From: Pholiota molesta
Taxonomy: Eukaryota; Basidiomycota; Agaricomycetes; Agaricales; Strophariaceae
Assembly: GCA_014925825.1 (NCBI GenBank)
Contig: JACGCK010000621.1
Location: 1 to 10,560, forward strand
Direction: 5' to 3'
Length of the DNA: 10,560 nt
Every line of letters begins with the position of its first letter. Position 1 is the stretch's first letter. The notes under the pieces are model-generated. The model did no database searches, was not told where the DNA came from, and saw only the letters and a program-made list of their open reading frames with translations. Positions 6,041-10,560 of the stretch are shown here, in pieces. A program made the translations under genes and the position numbers.

Positions 6041-6569
6041 TTACTGCTGGGAGACATGCTTTTCCTCAGCAACATCGACTCCCGGCTCTTCCTCATCCTC
6101 AAGAACGAAGAAGTTTTCTGCCTAAGGGAACATCAGCATAGACGCTAAAGAGTGAAGAAAAAGAATGAACCCCAAAGGCGATTATGGTCTGGGAGATCCA
6201 ATCCGATGCATTGAACAACAGTTTCTGTAACCCAGCATGGAAAGGGCCGAGGTCTTGCATCGGTTGCCCCGTGATTTCAGCATGGTGAGCATATACCGCA
6301 GAGTGTGCCCCAATCAGATCACCTATCCAATATTGAAGGTCCCTGTCTGCAACAAGCTCCTGGGGCTTGAAATCAAGCAGAAACTACATATAGCTGGATC
6401 AACATACAGAAAGGTATCCACACCAACCCTAAGCACGTACCGCATATTCGACCAGTGAATCAATAGCTTCCAGTGACTCTTCTGTTGCAGCGATGCCATA
6501 AACGCGATCAAAATCGCGGACTTTCTCTATGAACATGTCACGAACAGAGGCGCGTGTGGAGAAAGGCAT
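6041..6569 (-). CDS. unknown 140-aa protein with acidic C terminus, three exons
   Basis: Exon 1 is 6569-6441 (MPFSTRASVRDMFIEKVRDF to SLVEYA). Intron 6440-6384 is 57 nt (GTACGT..TGTAG). Exon 2 is 6383-6171 (FLLDFKPQELVADRDLQYWI to SQTIIAFG). A likely second intron, 6170-6122 (49 nt, weak donor GTTCAT, GCTGATG branch point, CCCTTAG), leads to exon 3, 6121-6041, which ends in the acidic tail ENFFVLEDEEEPGVDVAEEK and a TAA. If intron 2 is not used the frame runs to a TGA about 25 codons on. The duplicated last exon at 5850-5930 supports exon 3 having been a real exon. The family is unknown; it looks mostly helical, with no signal peptide. A TATTTAAG box lies 47 bp upstream of the ATG. It may once have been joined to the exons at 4851-5116. 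Confidence 0.6.
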
Positions 6570-6615
6570 GGCGTCAAGAGGATGCTATGGAACTGGAAAT
6601 GCACGTCGCCATTGA

Positions 6616-6623
6616 CTTAAATA
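6616..6623 (-). promoter_or_regulatory. TATA-like box of gene at 6569
   Basis: TATTTAAG on the minus strand, 47 bp before the ATG. The remaining 190 bp up to the helicase stop codon at 6813 hold no further gene that I can support. Confidence 0.4.
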
Positions 6624-6812
6624 GGTGGGGGTGCCGGAGCTACGGAGCGGTTCAAGTTTATGGCAAGCGAAGGAATATAGGGGGCCTATCTCCTCAGGAG
6701 GCCTCCAGATGGACGAGGTTGGCATACCGACGTAGAGAGCAAAAAGACATGGCAAAGAAAAAATGATCACATCAACTACATTGCAAGAGAGTGTCTAATA
6801 CGTGGACATCTA

Positions 6813-9800
6813 CTAAGCCAGACCTTTCTCCAGGCCCGCAAACCACATCATGACGGCAGAGAGATTGGTGTAATGGCCTGCTTGGATAGGACCATTGATC
6901 CACGTGACAAAGGCCTCCGCGCTATCCCACATCGTATTGAAATGACGTTGCGCGGCTTCTCGGTAAGGCTGGGTATGGTAAAGGGCATACGCAAGTGGCG
7001 CCAATACGTCGTGATACTTGCAAGCGTTCTTTTGGGAACTGAAGGTGGGATGGAGGCTATCATTGGGGCCCTGCGGGACGTGGCACTTAACCTAAGCATG
7101 CCTTGATCGAGGGCGGGTATTTGATCTTCTTCCGCCAAGCAAAGAAAGCACTGGTTCCATCGGCGTGCATACAGCGAAGATGGTAGCACTGCGGAAGGGA
7201 ATGGCGGTCCACCACTTCATTGCTCACCAGGCAAACCACGCACCCCGCAACGAGTTGATCCATATGCTTCAGAAACAGTGTGACATAGGCTATTTCCTTG
7301 GAGTCGGAGTCAATGCGCCTTCTTTTGGAAGCATTATACGCCTCTGCGAAAACGTCATTACCACGCTTTTGGCTATAGTAAAAATATTAGCCAGAAACCC
7401 CACACCGTCGATAGACGCAGCGTACCGCGTCTGGCAGAAATTACACAACTGATTGCCTGCGTTATCCGCACATGCGGTGCCAACCGCATCGGTGTGGCTG
7501 GTGATTTTAAACCGAACACATCCGTCGGGGGCTTGAAGAGCCTCGTGCATAGCCTTAAAGCCGCCAAAGTCTGGTGTAGGAAACTCGCCTGGGGCGTCTT
7601 TGACCTGCGGGAGCAAGATACACATCGAAGGGACCTTATCCCGTCCAGCCCGTGAGATCTCTTGAATGTAGTTGACCATTTCATAGGGTCTGCCTGCGTG
7701 AACAACAAAGCGAGTATGGGAGTAGTCGTTACCAGTCCCAAATGCAGAGGTGCAAACCATAACGCGCGCGGCGCCCGTGTTCCAGCGATTGTACATGGCA
7801 TGGCGCTCTTCATTAGTAGTATTCTCGTTGCCACTGTAAAAGTCACAATTCAGTTGGGTCGCGATGCGCTGACCCATGTCGTAAAAAGGAACAAAAACGA
7901 GGCCGCGCTCCCGTTCATGGGACCATTGATAATCTTGGGCGATCTTGACGGCTTGTTCGATAATTTTCTGGCTTGAACTGGGTGCACGCCAGATATACTG
8001 CAGCTCCGGGCGGTTGGTGTTGGTGCGCAGAACAAGAGGGGAACCAGAAAGGCCGAACTCGCGAATCAGAGTGGGAACCAATGCGTGGGAAAGGGTTGCC
8101 GATAGTAGAATAATCTGGACACCAGCAGGAAGGGAATGGAGAAGGAACATGTCGCGGAGAGCAGGTCGGTAGTTCGCAGACAGTAAGGGAATATGGGCTT
8201 CATCGAAAACTATGCGCACAATTGGTTTGCGTTCGTTTAAAATAGCGGCTTCGTGGCGCCAACTGTCCGCTTTGGAGATATCAGCCGATACCAAAAGTAA
8301 ATTGGCTTCACCGTGGATACGACCGCCAGTAAAGACTTCAAAAGGCACTTGCAAGCGCGTGAGCTTGTGTTCATAATCCGCCATTAACGACCGCAGTGGC
8401 AAAAGCACCACGGTCATTTTTTGGTGCTCGAGAAGGGAAGGAAGGATCGCCAGCATCGTCTTGCCTAATCCCGTGGCCAACACTGCAATAACGTCCCTTT
8501 GCAGGGAAAGGGTGGCCAGAACACCCGTCTTTTGCTCTGGACAAGACCAGTCTGCTGTTGGATTGCCCACCAGCCGACGTAGAACGCCAAGTGCTTTGGC
8601 TTCCATTGAGTCTGCCGAGGGCAAAGGCACTTCGGGAGCAACAGGCACTGAGACTCGACAATATAAGGCATAAAATTGCAATAGGCAGAGAAATCCTTAC
8701 CTTGAGGTGTTTGAGGAAAGTGCGCCAGGAGTTTGGCCATTGCATGGTCGAAATGGGCCCGGAGACCATGGATGGCAGCAAGCACATCCTGATGGCTATT
8801 TTGGGAAGGGCCACGTACAAGATCAATGGTGCCAGCATCGAGGAGGACTTGGAAAGAGGATGCTCTGCAATCAATATAGGAGCGCCCGAGCCCACCTGGG
8901 ACAAGACGACAGGCGAGCTGCCAGTCCTTGCTGGCATCCAGAAACCTAGGAAGGAGATCTTCGGGGGCACCCATAGCCGAATCAGCGCTAAGTGCATAGA
9001 CACTATTCTCCGTTTGACGATTGTGCCCACTTTGGAGGGCTTGCACGTTGTCCATTTCATCCTCTTCGTACAGATCCTCCATGCGCGTGCAGATCTTGCG
9101 CCGAAAGGCGGTACTGACATGTCGCCACCCGTTAACACCCAACTTGACGCCCAGATACTTTAATGTAAATTCTTGAAGACCCGCTGTGAGATCATCGGTA
9201 TCGAAAAGCCGGTTTTGGTTGACAAAGACAGGGTGCGGTAGAGTTGAATAACATTAGAGGTGTCGGGGTAGCTGAGGTGAGCGGCGACTTCAGCAAAAGG
9301 ACGGGTAATCGCAAGGTCTTGAACAAGCAAGTCTGCGCTAAAGCCATTCAAGGCATGGGGGATACATTTGTCCGTTCCAGTAAGGGCGCTCGTCTTTTGA
9401 TACGTGCAAAGGATGGTCACAAATGTATCGAACACGGTAACATTTCGCATAGGATTGGTGGCGGTATTGGCTAAGAGGAGTGCAGTGATTTCTGTTGCGC
9501 GACTGGGAGAGCCCGTGCCATCATCACCAGCATAAGCTGCAGGCCTGGAAAGACGCATAGGCGGCCAACCATCGTCGGAAGGCAATAACATTCCACCGAA
9601 TAACACCACCAGAATTGTATGCCACAAAACGTTTATACAAATCTGGGGTGTCGAGGATGGCCTGCAAGAGTTGCATCCGATTGCCAAAACACGTGTTGCG
9701 CTCATCAGTGACAAAAGAATAACCCGGCCTGGTATTCTGAAGGTCGTCATAAAGTCTTCCATACTGGACTTTGAGGGGGAGCCCACAAAGAAGCTCCTCT

Positions 9801-10560
9801 TGCCATAGGTGGACCATCTCGTCCTCAATGGCTGCAAACATGGCGGGAAATGCGGAGAACTGAATCGGATAGCCTTTGTACAGGAGGGATCGGTGGTGTT
9901 CACGGTCAATCCACCAAATTTTGGGAAGACTGATCGTGGAATACGAAATGGAAGACGCAACGTGTTGAAGAGAGCGCAGGGAATTGAAGGTGGAGTCGTG
10001 CTTTTCTTGGAACCAGACCGAAAGCTGCTCTGCTGCCATTTCAATATTCCCGTTGTCGTGCATGGCCTGCAGAAAGACGAGGCGCATCAGGTATTGAAAG
10101 CGTGCAATGATATTGGTAATCAGCTTGGGCTCCATAAACCCGCCATCCTTTTGAATTGAAGAGAGCATAAAGTAAACGAGGGTAGGATCCGTGACAGGAG
10201 AATCTGGCAAGGGTATCCACTTGACGGACCAGAGCGCAAAGAGTAGGCCAAACACAGATTGGGACCACGTAGCAGAATCAGGATTGTGAAGGTCTTCGAC
10301 GAGCGTATCCCTCGCAGTCAAAACTGTAACAGGAAGATGGAGCGGATACACGCCCCAGGGACGGAGAAGCATGGCCACTAATCCAACAACGGGGGAAATA
10401 TAGGAATCTCTCCCTCGATCATGATCTTGAAGGTGATGGAAGGGAGTGTTGGTGATTCCACTGGAAGAAAGAAGATTAATTGCACTGTCCGCCGTACGCT
10501 ACAATTAAAATAAAATATCACATACGTTTTTTCAATGTAGGGCGAATTCAACTTTTGCAA
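6813..10560 (-). CDS. tyrosine-recombinase-like/RecQ helicase fusion, 5' partial, three frameshifts
   Basis: Exons on the minus strand: 10560-10526 (runs off the window, ...NSPYIEKT), 10460-8701, 8647-7426 and 7372-6813 (TAG). Introns are 65, 53 and 53 nt with GTATGT, GTAAGG and GTACGC donors. The first half carries a tyrosine-recombinase signature: box I GSPSRATEITALL (9478-9513), lysine in YQKTSALTG (9378-9404), box II GWRHVSTAF (9110-9132) and SGHNRQTENSVYA (8996-9035). The second half is a RecQ-type helicase: Walker A ATGLGKT (about 8460-8482), DEAH (8190-8210), LLSATL (about 8091-8111), FGTGND, and YIQEISRAGRD (7642-7670), then CNFC and further Cys/His segments (AGCVVC, KCHVPQ) that may bind zinc. 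Family blocks stay in order but need frame changes at about 9512-9545 and 9228-9237 (a +1 and a -1 that cancel) and at 7084-7098. It resembles, from memory, fungal telomere-linked-helicase-like proteins. As it stands it is either a recent pseudogene or carries consensus errors. Confidence 0.85.
10461..10525 (-). other. 65-nt intron half made of the 33-bp palindrome
   Basis: Donor GTATGT at 10525-10520 and acceptor TTTCTTCCAG ending at 10461. Splicing joins YIEKT to GITNTPFHHLQD in frame (phase 2) and opens the reading frame into the long exon. The palindrome at 10476-10508 fills the middle, leaving only the splice signals outside it. This intron is longer than the others (49-57 nt). Confidence 0.75.
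10476..10508 (-). repeat. 33-bp palindrome, copy 7 (intronic)
   Basis: On the minus strand: TTAATTGTAG, core CGGCGG, GTGCAATTAA. Its right half is identical to copy 2 and its left half is slightly diverged. It lies about 4.5 kb from the nearest other copy and inside the helicase gene's intron. Confidence 0.85.

Larger units (their letters stand above)
5755..6122. repeat. diverged tandem duplication (176 and 192 bp)
   Basis: Unit A (5755-5930) and unit B (5931-6122) both start CTGGAAAGGC. Both contain a 33-bp palindrome, ATGCAATACGAGTGAGCACTAG, an ATAGATGAATTACTGCTGGG block and a CTCAAGAACGAA block. Unit B has about 14 extra bases (CTCGGTGGATAGC-type) after the palindrome. Divergence is clearly higher than in the 385-bp duplication, so this event is older. 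Confidence 0.85.

Noticed and set aside
6554..6766. Plus-strand 70-codon open frame between the helicase stop and the 140-aa gene
   Set aside because: It overlaps the minus-strand promoter and first exon, has no splice or start support and no recognisable motif.
8371..9163. Long open frames antisense to, or in other frames of, the recombinase-helicase gene
   Set aside because: They are shadows of the real gene; none carries recognisable motifs, while the minus-strand frames I chose contain helicase and recombinase blocks joined by canonical introns.
9505..9580. A short intron (GTGGTG..TTTCCAG) to explain the first frame change in the helicase gene
   Set aside because: It would remove the conserved RWNVIAFRRWL block, so a single-base indel is the simpler reading.

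Overview
The window looks like nuclear DNA of a basidiomycete fungus, probably an Agaricomycete. Introns are 49-65 nt with GT..AG borders, GTAAGT/GTATGT/GTGAGT-type donors and CTGAC-like branch points. Genes have TATA boxes 40-130 bp upstream, and the RecQ-like protein on the minus strand resembles, as I recall the family, telomere-linked-helicase-type proteins common in fungal genomes. There are no bacterial ribosome binding sites, tRNAs, rRNAs or CRISPR arrays.

Layout, left to right. (1) 32-783, minus: a decayed gene with about five frameshifts that runs off the left edge. (2) 784-1843: a repeat field of tandem 263-bp-offset units carrying a 38-bp hairpin followed, after exactly 7 bp, by a 33-bp imperfect palindrome. 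(3) 1844-3745, plus: a compact array of three genes, each with its own TATA box: a double-chromodomain protein (one frameshift) and two three-exon genes that are diverged tandem paralogues. (4) 4457-3733, minus: a two-exon gene converging on and overlapping the array by 13 bp, with a ParB-like VDGFSR motif. Its promoter shares a 12-bp block with the decayed gene at the left. (5) 4570-5807: alternating purine/pyrimidine GCGTGC-rich DNA, the last two exons of an unknown gene, and a 385-bp tandem duplication that reads as identical. (6) 5755-6569, minus: a short unknown gene whose last exon and 3' flank are also duplicated. (7) 10560-6813, minus, 5' end off the window: a large four-exon gene encoding a tyrosine-recombinase-like domain fused to a RecQ-family helicase, with three frameshifts.

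The main observation is that the helicase is preceded by a domain with the R, K, R-H, G-H and Y signature of tyrosine recombinases, while the same locus holds seven copies of a 33-bp inverted repeat (arms TTAATTG/CAATTAA, invariant core CGGCGG), the size class of loxP and FRT. One copy sits inside an intron of the recombinase-helicase gene, and three tandem duplications carry a copy at or near a unit end. I infer that the window is part of a mobile or subtelomeric element with its own recombinase-helicase and a cargo of small genes. The palindrome may be its target or a parasite of it. That link is a hypothesis, not shown by the sequence alone.
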